From Alphaproteobacteria bacterium (GTDB taxonomy: Bacteria > Pseudomonadota > Alphaproteobacteria > Ferrovibrionales > Ferrovibrionaceae), in assembly GCA_017307375.1 (NCBI GenBank), contig JAFKFH010000017.1, positions 1-64,000 of the forward strand: DNA of 64,000 nucleotides, in the 5' to 3' direction. Shown one piece after another: positions 50,595 through 60,057 of this stretch (positions within the stretch are counted from its first letter, which is position 1; the number at the start of each line of letters is the position of its first letter). The translations under genes were made by a program, and so were the position numbers. A model generated the notes under the pieces. It searched no databases, was not told the DNA's origin, and was given only the letters and a program-made list of their open reading frames with translations.

Positions 50595-51386
50595 TCAGAT
50601 GAACAGCTTGCGCAATTGCGCCGAGACGACATCGATCAGCGAAACCGAGACGACGATGATGATCATCACCGCGCAGGTCTCGGCAAAATAGAAGCCGCGG
50701 ATGATTTCCCAGAGGACGACGCCGATGCCGCCCGCCCCGACCATGCCGACCACCGAGGCCGACCGGACATTCGATTCGAAGCGGTAGAGCGCATAGGAAA
50801 TCCACAGCGGCAGCACCTGGGGAATGACGCCGTAGACGATTTCATCCAGGGGATTGGCTCCGGTGGCGCGGATGCCTTCGACGGGCCGGGGGTCGATCGC
50901 CTCGACCGCCTCGGAAAACAGCTTGGCCAGCACGCCGGTCGTGTGGACGAACAGGGCCAGTACCCCGGCGAACGGGCCGAGACCGACCGCCACCACGAAC
51001 AGCATGGCAAAGACCATCTCGTTGATGGCCCGCAGCGCATCCATCAGCCGCCGGACCGGCTGGCGGACCCAGACCGGCGAGATGTTCTCGGCCGCCGCCA
51101 GGCCGAAGGGAATCGCCGCCACCACGGCCAGCACGGTGCCCCAGATCGCGATCTGGATCGTGATCAGCATTTCTTGAAGGTAGAAGCGCCAATCCTTGAA
51201 GTTGGGCGGAAAGAAATCGGCAAGAAAAGTGCCCATGTTGCCGGCATCCTTGAACAGGATGTCCGGCCGGATTTCCGCCCCCCGCCACGACCACGCCAGC
51301 AAGGCGATGGCAAGGCCATAGACGCCGAGCTTGATCAGCGACGTCTTCGGCGGATGCAGCAGGTGGGCATGGTCGGCTGCAGTCAT
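50595..51386 (-). CDS. phnE: Phosphonate ABC transporter permease PhnE
   Basis: This 263-residue inner-membrane permease has several hydrophobic helices and the ATPase-contact loop [24 protein letters not shown], followed by [15 protein letters not shown], typical of PhnE. Only one phnE is present here, whereas many alphaproteobacteria carry two, so the permease is probably a homodimer. A 101-base gap separates it from phnD. Confidence 0.94.
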   Translation of the reverse strand: MTAADHAHLLHPPKTSLIKLGVYGLAIALLAWSWRGAEIRPDILFKDAGNMGTFLADFFPPNFKDWRFYLQEMLITIQIAIWGTVLAVVAAIPFGLAAAENISPVWVRQPVRRLMDALRAINEMVFAMLFVVAVGLGPFAGVLALFVHTTGVLAKLFSEAVEAIDPRPVEGIRATGANPLDEIVYGVIPQVLPLWISYALYRFESNVRSASVVGMVGAGGIGVVLWEIIRGFYFAETCAVMIIIVVSVSLIDVVSAQLRKLFI

Positions 51387-51487
51387 GGGCAGCGGCACTC
51401 CGTGAGCTGGTAAGACGTGGCTGGCAGCGCGAACGGTCGGCGCGGGGGGCAGAGCCGTGCCTGCCCCCCGCCCGGGCCCGGCTTGGC

Positions 51488-52483
51488 TCAGTTGCCGGCG
51501 ACCTTGCTCTTCAGCTCGGCCAGCTTGGCGTCGATTTCGGCGATCTTGGCCTTCTTCTCGGCTTCCGGCATCGCCGCATCGGTCTCGTACTTGGTGCGGG
51601 TCTTGAACAGCTCGAGCTGGCGGATCGGCACGAGCTGGTCGTTGGTCGATTCGCGGAACGGCCCCCATTTCAGGGCGGCCAGCACGGCACCTTCCTGCTT
51701 CAGCTGCTCGGCGGTCTTGCCCGGCGCGGCGATGCCGTAGGTGAGGAAGAAAGTCTTCAGCTTCTCCTTCGACTTGGCGTCGAGGTCCTTGCGCCAGACG
51801 ATCGGATCGGAGGGGATCAGCGGCGACGTCCAGATCACCTTGATCTGGGCGAACTTCTCCGGCTGGCGCTCCTTGATGCGGGGCAGCACCTCGGAATTGC
51901 AGGTGGCGACGTCGACCTGCTTGTTGGCGACCGCCATCGCGTTGGTTTCGTGGTTGGCGTTGATGACCCGCTTGAACACCTTCTTCGGATCGTCGATGCC
52001 GTTCACCGCGAAGACGTAGTAGCCCGGGACCAGGAAGCCCGAGGTCGAGTTCGGATCGCCGTTGCCGAACGCCAGGCTGCCGGCATTCTTCAACATGTCC
52101 TGGATCGAATTGATCGGGCTGTCCTTCTGGGCGAGGATATAGGAGTAGTAACCGCGATTGCCCTCGGTATCCGAGGACTGGACGAAGATCTCGCCGTTCG
52201 AGCGATCGACCGCTTCCATCGCCGCCTTGTTGCCGTACCAGGCGACCTGCACCTTGTTGAAGCGCATGCCCTCGATGATGCCGGCATAGTCGGAGGCGAA
52301 GAACGGCTTGATGGTCAGGCCGGTCTGCTTGCTCATGTCGGCCAGGAACGGTTCCCACTGGGACTTCAGGTTCTGGGTCGATTCGGTCGAGATGATGCCG
52401 AAAGTCAGCGCTTCCTGGGCGGCGGCAGGCAGCGCGGCACCGGCGGCCAGAAGCAAGGCGGCGGCGAGGGTCGCGATCTTCAT
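51488..52483 (-). CDS. phnD: Phosphonate ABC transporter substrate-binding protein PhnD
   Basis: This 331-residue periplasmic protein has the signal peptide [22 protein letters not shown] (cut after AAA) and the mature start [41 protein letters not shown] and [18 protein letters not shown] are PhnD ligand-site segments. AGGAGA precedes ATG 52483. It delivers phosphonates to PhnE. Confidence 0.95.
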   Translation of the reverse strand: MKIATLAAALLLAAGAALPAAAQEALTFGIISTESTQNLKSQWEPFLADMSKQTGLTIKPFFASDYAGIIEGMRFNKVQVAWYGNKAAMEAVDRSNGEIFVQSSDTEGNRGYYSYILAQKDSPINSIQDMLKNAGSLAFGNGDPNSTSGFLVPGYYVFAVNGIDDPKKVFKRVINANHETNAMAVANKQVDVATCNSEVLPRIKERQPEKFAQIKVIWTSPLIPSDPIVWRKDLDAKSKEKLKTFFLTYGIAAPGKTAEQLKQEGAVLAALKWGPFRESTNDQLVPIRQLELFKTRTKYETDAAMPEAEKKAKIAEIDAKLAELKSKVAGN

Positions 52484-52511
52484 CGGGTGATCTCCTTGGA
52501 AGGGTCGGTCG

Positions 52512-53372
52512 TCAGGCTTGGGCGGCAAAGGCCAGTTCGGGCGCCGGTCCGGTCACGAAGGAAGCCGAGCCCTGGACGCCATGCTCGAGTTCCTCGGCCT
52601 GGCTGCCATAGAGGTCGCGCAGCAGCGCGGGCGTCAGCGCGGCAGACGGGCCGTCATAGATGACTTCGCCGGCCTTGAGCGCGATCGTGCGCGGGCAGTA
52701 GCGGATGGCGAAGTCGACCTGATGCAGCGAGACGACGACGGTGACGCCGTCCTCGGCGTTGATCCGCGCCAGCGTCTCCATGACGCGGCGCGACGACACC
52801 GGATCGAGCGAGGCGATCGGTTCGTCGGCCAGGATCACCTCGGCCTGCTGGACCAGCGTGCGGGCGATCGCGGCACGCTGCTGCTGGCCGCCGGACAGGG
52901 CCGAGGCCCGGACCCAGGCCTTGTCGGCGATCCCGACACGCTCGAGCGCCGCCAGCGCCTGGCGCCGCTCGGCCAGCGTGAAGCGCCCGGTCAGCGACCG
53001 CCACAGCGGCACGCGGCCAAGCGACCCGGTCAGCACGTTGGTCATGACCGACAGCCGGCCGACCAGGTTGAATTGCTGGAAGACGAAACCGATACGGGCG
53101 CGGGTGCGGCGGACATCCCCGGCCAGCCGCCCGCCCGACTGGACGCCGACTCCGAGCATTTCGACCTGGCCGTCGCCCTCGTCGCCCAGCGCCAATCCGG
53201 TGAGATGACGCAGCAGCGTCGACTTGCCCGAACCGGAAGCGCCGATCAAGGCCACCATCTCGCCCCGCGCGATATCGAGACTGACGGTTTCGAGCGCCTT
53301 GCATCCCTTGAAGGTCTTGGACAGACCGCGGACCTTGATCGCAGGATTGACCACCGGGATGGCGGCATTCAT
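52512..53372 (-). CDS. phnC: Phosphonate ABC transporter ATP-binding protein PhnC
   Basis: This 286-residue ATPase has Walker [42 protein letters not shown], the signature [12 protein letters not shown] and Walker [14 protein letters not shown], characteristic of PhnC. ATG 53372 follows GAGG with five-base spacing. It is the first gene of phnCDE-transferase-phnN. Confidence 0.95.
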   Translation of the reverse strand: MNAAIPVVNPAIKVRGLSKTFKGCKALETVSLDIARGEMVALIGASGSGKSTLLRHLTGLALGDEGDGQVEMLGVGVQSGGRLAGDVRRTRARIGFVFQQFNLVGRLSVMTNVLTGSLGRVPLWRSLTGRFTLAERRQALAALERVGIADKAWVRASALSGGQQQRAAIARTLVQQAEVILADEPIASLDPVSSRRVMETLARINAEDGVTVVVSLHQVDFAIRYCPRTIALKAGEVIYDGPSAALTPALLRDLYGSQAEELEHGVQGSASFVTGPAPELAFAAQA

Positions 53373-53478
53373 CGGGGCCTCGCTCAGATCGCTGTGCCTG
53401 CGCGGTTCTAGCAGCGCCCGATGACGCAATTATTTGGGAAAAGTTGCGGTTATGTGTCGGTCGAGACTTTCCCCTACC

Positions 53479-53492
53479 GGCAATAAATTGCC
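53479..53492. promoter_or_regulatory. Palindrome upstream of phnC
   Basis: GGCAAT-AA-ATTGCC is a perfect inverted repeat about 107 bases before phnC, in the 169-base gap after the amidase gene. It does not resemble the phnF-phnG palindrome or an obvious Pho box. An operator role is possible. Confidence 0.35.
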
Positions 53493-53541
53493 ATTGAATG
53501 AAACCCAGTAATACCTAACGCCGGATCAATCACGAATTCAT

Positions 53542-54939
53542 CTATACATATGCCGGATTTGGCGTGACTGGGTCAATCGCGAGGCGGTCGGCGACATCGA
53601 TCAGATAGTCGTCCTCGTGCCAGCGGCCGACGAGTTGCAGGCCGATCGGCAAGCCAGCCTTGGAAACCCCACACGGCAGCGATATGGCGGGGTGGCCGGT
53701 CAGGTTGAACGGGAACGTATATGGATACCACGCGCCGCGGATCGTCCCTGCCGGCCGGCCGGCGATTTCGACGGTGCCGAGCGGATCGAGGCCGACCGGC
53801 AGGGCCGGCGCCGACAGCGTCGGCGACGCGATGACGTCATGGGTGTCCAGGATTTCCTGGATTCGGGCGAAACAGTCGGTACGGGCGAACTGGGCCTCGC
53901 ACAGATCGGCAGCACTGTAGCCGCGGCCTGCCTCGATCGTCGCGACCAGCGTCGGGTCGAGACGGTCCGGCGAGCGGGCTGCATGGGTGCCGAGCCGCGC
54001 CAGCAGGATCGATCGGAGAAAGACAAGGAAATGCGGCTCTAGCGCGACGAGATCGAGCTCGACCGGCTCGACGATCATGCCAAGCCCTTCGGCGCGCCGC
54101 ATCTCCGCGACGACAGCGGTTTCGACCTCCGGGTCGAGGACATTGCCGCAACGTAGCAGGAAGGCTATGCGGGGAGGTGTCGCCGGATCGGCGGCGCGGC
54201 CGGGAAAGGCGGCGACCTGCCCATAGGGGTCGCGCCGATCCGGACCCGCGAGCACCTGGTACAGTGCCTTGACGCCGGCCACGTCGCGCGCCATCGGCCC
54301 GACATAGGAATTCGCGCCGAACAGATCCGGCGCCTGCAAATTCGGGATCGCGCCGAGGGTCGCCTTGAGCCCGACCACGCCGCAACAGGCTGCCGGGATG
54401 CGGATCGAACCGCCGCCGTCGCTGCCCAGCGCCAGCGGCCCCATCCCCGTTGCCACGGCCACCGCCGCCCCGCCCGAGGATCCACCGCAGGTATGGCCGG
54501 GGCTGTGCGGGTTGAGCGTACGTCCGAAGAGGGGCCCTTCGGTAAAAGGCTTGTGCCCGAATTCCGGCGTCGTCGTCTTGCCGATCAGGATCGCCCCGGC
54601 GGCACGCGCGCGGGCCACCCCGACCGCATCTGCCTTCGGCAGGCTGTCGGCGAACAAGGCGCAGCCCTGGGTCGTCGCCACGCCCTCGGTGTTCGTCAGA
54701 TCCTTGACCGAGAACGGCACGCCTTCGAGCGGTCCGACAGCCTCGGCCCGCAGGATCCGCGCCTCGGCCCGCCGCGCCTCGGCCAATGCCCGATCGGCGC
54801 AGATGGCCATGAAGGCGTTGAGCTCGGCACGTTCTTCGATCCGCGACAGGGCGGCGCCCACCGCCTCTACCGGCGAAATTTCCCGACGGCGGATGGCCGC
54901 GGCAAGTTCGACTGCGGCAAGATCGGCTATGGCGGCCAT
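53542..54939 (-). CDS. Amidase (amidase signature family)
   Basis: This 465-residue enzyme has the Ser-cisSer-Lys triad region: the lysine in PFSVKDLTN, the first serine in CGGSSGGAAVAVATG, and the nucleophile in LGSDGGGSIRIPAA. It hydrolyses a carboxylic amide to acid and ammonia or amine. GAGGAGG lies five bases before the ATG. It is the last gene of a reverse operon with two SDRs, a NodB-like amidohydrolase and a PotABCD-type transporter, pointing to an imported amide as substrate. Confidence 0.9.
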   Translation of the reverse strand: MAAIADLAAVELAAAIRRREISPVEAVGAALSRIEERAELNAFMAICADRALAEARRAEARILRAEAVGPLEGVPFSVKDLTNTEGVATTQGCALFADSLPKADAVGVARARAAGAILIGKTTTPEFGHKPFTEGPLFGRTLNPHSPGHTCGGSSGGAAVAVATGMGPLALGSDGGGSIRIPAACCGVVGLKATLGAIPNLQAPDLFGANSYVGPMARDVAGVKALYQVLAGPDRRDPYGQVAAFPGRAADPATPPRIAFLLRCGNVLDPEVETAVVAEMRRAEGLGMIVEPVELDLVALEPHFLVFLRSILLARLGTHAARSPDRLDPTLVATIEAGRGYSAADLCEAQFARTDCFARIQEILDTHDVIASPTLSAPALPVGLDPLGTVEIAGRPAGTIRGAWYPYTFPFNLTGHPAISLPCGVSKAGLPIGLQLVGRWHEDDYLIDVADRLAIDPVTPNPAYV

Positions 54940-54949
54940 CGGCGCCTCC

Positions 54950-55702
54950 TCAATTCATCCAGCGGCCGCCGTCGATCAGCAGCGTCTGGCCGGTGATGTA
55001 GCGGGCGTCGTCGCTGGCCAGGAAGGCGACGCAGCCGGCGACGTCTTCCGGCTCGGCGATGAAGCCGGCGGGGGTGGCATCGCGGATCCGCGCCACCACG
55101 TCGGGCGACAGCTGGTCATGCGCCCGGGTCCGGACGGCCCCGGGTGCAACGGCATTGACGGTGACCCCATGCGGGGCCAGTTCGCGGGCCACGGCGCGGG
55201 TGAAGCCGACGATGCCCATCTTGGCCGCGGCATAGTCGGCGAGGCGCGCATCGCCGACGAAGGCCGCGTCGCTCGACATGTTGATGATCCGGCCGCCGCG
55301 GCCCCGCATCGCCGGGGCGACCAGGCGGGTCATGCGCATCGTGGTCAGCAGCGAGACTTCGAGCACGAAGCGCCAGACGTCCTCGGTCGATTCATGAAAC
55401 TCGGCGGCCCGCTCGCGGCCGCTCTGCCCGACATTGTTGAACAGGATGTCGACGGCGCCGAAGGCGGCGATCACCTGGCTGTGGAAAGCCGCGAGCACGG
55501 CGGCATCGGTGCAGTCGCCCGCCATCGTCAGCAGGCCGCCCGGCGGCCGGCCGGCGAGCAGCGCCGCCAGGCCCTCGGCCTCGCGATCGATGGCGGCGAC
55601 CCGGGCGCCTTCGTCGAGAAAGCGACACACCGTCGCGGCACCGATGCCGTTCGCGGCCCCTGTCACCACCGCGACTTTTCCGGCAAAGCGGCCCTCGCCC
55701 AT
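54950..55702 (-). CDS. SDR-family NAD(P)-dependent oxidoreductase
   Basis: This 250-residue classical SDR has VTGAANGIGAATV, NNVGQSG, the serine in NMSSDAAF, and YAAAKMG. The C-terminal YITGQTLLIDGGRWMN is typical. It starts 12 bases after the stop of the neighbouring SDR on the same strand. It shares only family-level similarity with that neighbour, so the two may catalyse successive alcohol or ketone steps. Confidence 0.88.
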   Translation of the reverse strand: MGEGRFAGKVAVVTGAANGIGAATVCRFLDEGARVAAIDREAEGLAALLAGRPPGGLLTMAGDCTDAAVLAAFHSQVIAAFGAVDILFNNVGQSGRERAAEFHESTEDVWRFVLEVSLLTTMRMTRLVAPAMRGRGGRIINMSSDAAFVGDARLADYAAAKMGIVGFTRAVARELAPHGVTVNAVAPGAVRTRAHDQLSPDVVARIRDATPAGFIAEPEDVAGCVAFLASDDARYITGQTLLIDGGRWMN

Positions 55703-55714
55703 CGGTCTGTCCCT

Positions 55715-56470
55715 TCAGTGAAAGGTGCGTCCGCCGTCGACGGCGATCGACGTGCCCGTGACGTAGGAGGAGTCGTCGCCGGTCAGCCAGAGAATCGCCG
55801 CCGCGATCTCGGCCGGTTCGGCCACCCGCTGAAGCGCATAGCGCGCACGAACGGCCTCATAGGCGGCCTGGGGGTCGGCGGCGGCGTCGATGCTGGACCG
55901 GAACAGGTCGGTCTCGACCGCGCCGGGACAGACCGCGTTGACCCGGATGCCGAAGGCCGCCGCCTCGATCGCCAGCGCCTTGGACGCCATCTGCAAGCCG
56001 GCCTTCGACGCGCAATAGGCCGTCCGCCGGGCAAGCGGCGACAGCCCGGCGGCCGAGGACACGTTGACGATCGTGCCGCCGCCGGCCGCCTTCAGATACG
56101 GATAGGCCGCCTGCATCACCAGGACCGGGCCGGTCAGGTTGACCGCGATGACATGCTGCCAGTCGGCCAGGGTCATCGCCTCGATATCGGCCAGCAGATC
56201 GATACCGGCCGCGTTGACCACGCCGTCCAGGCCGCCCAAGGCCGAGACGGCTGCCTGCACTGCCGTCGCCACCGCAGCCGGGTCGGCCACGTCGCCGGGC
56301 AAGGTCACGTTGCCCGGCAGCGCCGCGGCCAGGGCGGACAGCGCCTGCTCGTCACGATCGAAGGCGGCGATCCGCGCGCCCTCGCCGACGAAACGCTCCG
56401 CCGTGGCCCGACCGATCCCCTTCGCCGCGCCGGCGATCAGGATACGGCGGCCGGCCAGCGCCCCGCTCAC
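55715..56470 (-). CDS. SDR-family NAD(P)-dependent oxidoreductase
   Basis: This 251-residue classical SDR has ILIAGAAKGIGRATA, VNAAGID, the serine in NVSSAAG and YCASKAGLQ. GTG 56470 overlaps the stop of the NodB-like gene as GTGA, which fixes the start; the longer frame upstream is antisense-like and has no family match. It probably oxidises a hydroxy group in the pathway of the operon. Confidence 0.88.
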   Translation of the reverse strand: MSGALAGRRILIAGAAKGIGRATAERFVGEGARIAAFDRDEQALSALAAALPGNVTLPGDVADPAAVATAVQAAVSALGGLDGVVNAAGIDLLADIEAMTLADWQHVIAVNLTGPVLVMQAAYPYLKAAGGGTIVNVSSAAGLSPLARRTAYCASKAGLQMASKALAIEAAAFGIRVNAVCPGAVETDLFRSSIDAAADPQAAYEAVRARYALQRVAEPAEIAAAILWLTGDDSSYVTGTSIAVDGGRTFH

Positions 56471-57300
56471 CGCCCGGACCCGGCCCGCGCCCGCAGCAGC
56501 GCCGGGCGCATGTCGTCGACCATCTCGTCGCACCGGCCGATCCAGACGTTCGGGTGCCCCAGCGCATACTCGATCAATCCCTCCAGCGCCTTGATGCGCG
56601 ACGGCTGACCGATCAGTTCGGGATGCATGCCGACCATCATCATCCGGTCCTCGGCATAGAGGACATCGAACTCGCCCTTCCACGCTTCCAGGACGGCGGA
56701 CGGCGCCTGCAGCGTGCGCCCCGGCAGCACGATCGAGTACTGGAAGAACGGGGCATCGTCGAGGACCCAGCGGAACGGCAGTTCGACGATCTCGGTCTCC
56801 CGGCCATCGACGGTGTGCAGATAAGGCGAATCGTCGTCGAAGAAGTTCGACGAGTAGTCGAAGCCGTATTCGACCAGCAGCGGCATGGTGATCGCGCTGA
56901 TCTCCGCGGCCGGCGAGCGCCAGCCGCGCGGCGCCCGGCCGGTGACGCGCCGGATCGACTGGAAGCCCCGCTCCATCTCCTCGCGTTCCTGCTCGGGCGT
57001 GAGGCTCAGGATCCAGCTGTGGCTGTAGCTGTGATGGGCGATCTCGTGCCCGCGCTTCAGGATCTCTTCCATCAGCCATTCGCGCTGATCGATGATGATG
57101 CCCGGCACGAAGAAGGTCGCCTTCACCCCATAGCGATCGAGCAGGTCGAGCACGCGGCCGGTACCAACCTTCCAGCCATACGCGCCCTGGGACATCAGGA
57201 TCGGTCGCGCCGCATAGGCTGGATCGCGGCCGGTCCACATCGTCTCGGCATCGAGGTCGAAGGTGAGGAACAGCGGAAAGCCCTTGGATGTCAGTGGCAT
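56467..57300 (-). CDS. NodB/PuuE-like polysaccharide deacetylase family amidohydrolase
   Basis: This 277-residue protein has the NodB motifs LTFDLDAE (catalytic and metal aspartates), HHSYSHSW (two metal histidines) and PRGWRSPAAEIS. The last pattern, with SSNFFDDDSPY, is seen in the subgroup of allantoinase PuuE and cyclic-imide hydrolases rather than in secreted chitin or peptidoglycan deacetylases. There is no signal peptide, so it works on a cytoplasmic small molecule. It directly follows the transporter genes. Ring opening of a cyclic amide or removal of an N-acyl group is the likely reaction. Confidence 0.82.
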   Translation of the reverse strand: MPLTSKGFPLFLTFDLDAETMWTGRDPAYAARPILMSQGAYGWKVGTGRVLDLLDRYGVKATFFVPGIIIDQREWLMEEILKRGHEIAHHSYSHSWILSLTPEQEREEMERGFQSIRRVTGRAPRGWRSPAAEISAITMPLLVEYGFDYSSNFFDDDSPYLHTVDGRETEIVELPFRWVLDDAPFFQYSIVLPGRTLQAPSAVLEAWKGEFDVLYAEDRMMMVGMHPELIGQPSRIKALEGLIEYALGHPNVWIGRCDEMVDDMRPALLRARAGSGR

Positions 57301-57313
57301 GGGGAGCACTCGC

Positions 57314-58111
57314 CTACACGAAACGATGAAAGCCGAAGCGGCGTTCGGCCAGGAGGAGAACGATGCCGGTCGCAACGATCAGGATCGTCGAGACGGCGGC
57401 GACGCCGGGATCGATGCCCATCTCGACCGACGAGAAGATCAGCACGGGCAGCGTGGTCTGGCTGGCGCTGATCAGGAAGATCGTCACCGGCACGTTGTCG
57501 AGCGAGGTGATGAAAGCGAACAGCCCGCCGGCGACCAGCCCCGGCGTGATCAGCGGCAGGGTGACGAGGCGAAAGGCCTCGAAGCCCGTGGCGCCGAGGA
57601 CGCGCGCCGCTTCCTCGACCGCAAGATCGAGGCCGGCGAGGCTTGCGAGCGCCGAGCGCACGACATAGGGCACGGTGATCACCACATGGGCCATCAGCAG
57701 GCCGACGAACGAACCGCGCAGGCCGGTCAGGCTGAAATACTGCAGCAAAGCGACGCCGACCACGACGGCCGGCACGACCAGCGGCGCCATCAGCACCGCG
57801 GTGATCGCCTCGGCGCCCGGCACCGATCGGCGAAACAAGGCATAGGCGGCTGTCACGCCGAGGATCAGCGACAGGGCGGTCGAGCCGCAGGCCAGGATCA
57901 GGCTCATCCGCAAGGCGGACAGATAGGTCGGATCGCCCAGCACCTTGCCAAACCAGGCCAGGGTCAGTCCTTGCGGCGGAATGGTCAGGTAGGAGGTCGT
58001 CGAGAAGGCCGCCAGCACCACCACGAGAACCGGAACCTGCAGGAAGACGACAACCGCCAGTGCCGCGATGGTCACGGCATGGCCGGGCCGGCCGTCGCGA
58101 TCGGCGCTCAC
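57314..58111 (-). CDS. Spermidine/putrescine-type ABC transporter permease (PotC-like)
   Basis: This 265-residue inner-membrane permease has the docking loop EAARVLGATGFEAFRLVTLPLITPG and FITSLDNVPVTIFL, usual for PotC/YdcV permeases. GTG 58111 overlaps the upstream permease stop as GTGA. It pairs with the permease at 58108. Confidence 0.9.
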   Translation of the reverse strand: MSADRDGRPGHAVTIAALAVVVFLQVPVLVVVLAAFSTTSYLTIPPQGLTLAWFGKVLGDPTYLSALRMSLILACGSTALSLILGVTAAYALFRRSVPGAEAITAVLMAPLVVPAVVVGVALLQYFSLTGLRGSFVGLLMAHVVITVPYVVRSALASLAGLDLAVEEAARVLGATGFEAFRLVTLPLITPGLVAGGLFAFITSLDNVPVTIFLISASQTTLPVLIFSSVEMGIDPGVAAVSTILIVATGIVLLLAERRFGFHRFV

Positions 58112-58959
58112 GGCTGGCCCGCCCAGCGCCGGGCCACGCGACCCGACAGCCAGATGATGGCAAGCGTGATCGCCGTCAGCGCAAACGACAGGGCCGAGCC
58201 GCTGGGCCAGTCGAGCAGCTGCATGTATTCGTCGTAGATCAGCGTCGCCATCACCTTGTAGGTCGGCCCGCCCAGCATGCGCGGTGTCACCAGCGCGCTT
58301 ACGGTCAGGACGAAGACGAGGATCGAGCCCGCGAGGATACCCGGCGCCGACAGCGGCAGCGTCACCGACGCGAAGACATGAATCCGGGTCGAGCCGAGCG
58401 TTGCCGCCGCGGCCTCGACATCGCGCGGCACGTTGCGGATCGCGGCGACCAGCATCAGCACCATGAACGGCAGGTAGATGTGGGTCAGGCCGATCATCAG
58501 CCCGGTCATGTTGAACATCAGCTTGAGCGGCGTGGCAATGACGCCGAGCTGCATCAACAGGTTGTTGACGAGGCCGCGATTGGCCAGCAGGGCGATCCAG
58601 CCGAACGAGCGTACCACCAGGTTCAGCATCATCGGGAAGATGACCAGCAGGATCAGCGGCACGCGCCAGCGTTCCGGGCCGCGGGCGATCAGGTAAGCCA
58701 GCGGATAGCCCAGCACGAGGCAGGCGGCGGTGACCGCGAGGCCGAGGCCCAGCGTGCGCCAGATCACTTCACGGTAATAGTCGTCGGTGATGATCCGGGC
58801 GTAGTTTTCCAGCGTCCATACGCCTTTGGCAATGCCGGCACCGGGGACGTATTCGCCGAAACTGGTCGGCACCAACATCAGAACGGGGGCAATGAAGAAG
58901 CCGGCCAGCACCAGGCCGAGCGGCGCGACCAGCAAGAGGCCATGGCGCCGCCGGATCAT
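58108..58959 (-). CDS. Spermidine/putrescine-type ABC transporter permease (PotB-like)
   Basis: This 283-residue permease has an N-terminal helix and the EAA loop EAAAATLGSTRIHVFASVTLPLSAPG. MLNLVVRSFGWIALL is typical of PotB/YdcU proteins. ATG 58959 overlaps the ATPase stop as ATGA. Confidence 0.9.
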   Translation of the reverse strand: MIRRRHGLLLVAPLGLVLAGFFIAPVLMLVPTSFGEYVPGAGIAKGVWTLENYARIITDDYYREVIWRTLGLGLAVTAACLVLGYPLAYLIARGPERWRVPLILLVIFPMMLNLVVRSFGWIALLANRGLVNNLLMQLGVIATPLKLMFNMTGLMIGLTHIYLPFMVLMLVAAIRNVPRDVEAAAATLGSTRIHVFASVTLPLSAPGILAGSILVFVLTVSALVTPRMLGGPTYKVMATLIYDEYMQLLDWPSGSALSFALTAITLAIIWLSGRVARRWAGQP

Positions 58960-60035
58960 GCGGCCGCACCCTCGACCGGCATGACCAGCACCGCTTCCGG
59001 CGCGATATCGAGAGCGACACCGGCACCGGGTTCGAGCGCTGCCAGAGCGCCATGCGACGGGGTCTCGGCGACAAGCTCGATCCCGTCGGCCAGCCGGACC
59101 ACGTATTGCACGCGGGCGCCGCTGAACGACCGCAGGACGATGGTGCCGCCGACCGCGTCCTCGGCCCCACCGCCCGGACGCAGGCCGATCGCCTCCTGCC
59201 GGATCACGATCTCGATGGCCGCGCCGGAGGCCTCGTCGATCCGGGCCGCCGCCAGTTCGATGGAGCCCACCGCGACCCGGCCGCCGGCACCGGCGCGGAA
59301 AGCGACGCGCCCGGCGAGACGGTTCGGCTTGCCGATGAAGCTGGCGACGAAGGCGGTGGCGGGGCGATGATAGATTTCCTCGGGTGTCGCGAACTGCTGC
59401 ATCACGCCCCGCGCCATCACGCCGACACGATCGGACATCGACAGCGCCTCACCCTGATCGTGGGTGACGAACAGGGTGGTGATGCCGAGTTCGCGCTGCA
59501 GGCGCTTCAGTTCGATCTGCATCTCGTCGCGCAGCTGCGCGTCGAGATTGGACAGCGGCTCGTCGAACAGCAGCACCCGGGGCCGCGGCGCGATCGCGCG
59601 GGCGATCGCGACGCGCTGCTGCTGCCCGCCCGAGAGCTGGCGCGGATGCCGGTCGCCGAAACCGGAAAGACGCACCATCGCCAGGGCTTCGCTGACCCGG
59701 CGATCGAGCTCGGCCCCGCCGACCTTGCGCCGGCGCAGGCCGAAGGCGACGTTCTCATAAACCGTCAGATGCGGAAACAGCGCGTAGGACTGGAAGACGA
59801 GACCGAGCCCGCGCCGGTTCGGCGGCAGCCGGGTGATGTCGTCGCGGCCGAGGAGGATACGGCCCCGGGTCGGTTCGACAAGACCGGCGACCATGCGCAG
59901 GATCGTCGTCTTGCCGCAACCGGAGGGGCCGAGCAGCGAGACGAACTCGCCTTCGCCGATAGTGAGCGAGACCTCGCGCACGACCGTGGTCTCGCCATAG
60001 GATTTGCCCAGCCCCTCGAAGACCAGCGCACTCAT
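58956..60035 (-). CDS. Spermidine/putrescine-type ABC transporter ATP-binding protein (PotA-like)
   Basis: This 359-residue ATPase has Walker A GPSGCGKTTILRMVAGL, LVFQSYALFPHLTVYENV, the signature [12 protein letters not shown], Walker B VLLFDEPLSNLD and a C-terminal TOBE region (about 275-350). It belongs to the PotA/UgpC-like group energising uptake of polyamines or other small organics. It starts 22 bases after the binding-protein gene. Confidence 0.92.
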   Translation of the reverse strand: MSALVFEGLGKSYGETTVVREVSLTIGEGEFVSLLGPSGCGKTTILRMVAGLVEPTRGRILLGRDDITRLPPNRRGLGLVFQSYALFPHLTVYENVAFGLRRRKVGGAELDRRVSEALAMVRLSGFGDRHPRQLSGGQQQRVAIARAIAPRPRVLLFDEPLSNLDAQLRDEMQIELKRLQRELGITTLFVTHDQGEALSMSDRVGVMARGVMQQFATPEEIYHRPATAFVASFIGKPNRLAGRVAFRAGAGGRVAVGSIELAAARIDEASGAAIEIVIRQEAIGLRPGGGAEDAVGGTIVLRSFSGARVQYVVRLADGIELVAETPSHGALAALEPGAGVALDIAPEAVLVMPVEGAAA

Positions 60036-60057
60036 CGGCCAGCCCCGGCAGCGCGGG

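Noticed and set aside
54365-56608. Forward open frame of about 750 codons across the amidase and SDR genes
   Set aside because: Antisense shadow; the reverse-strand genes have full catalytic motifs and coupled starts.
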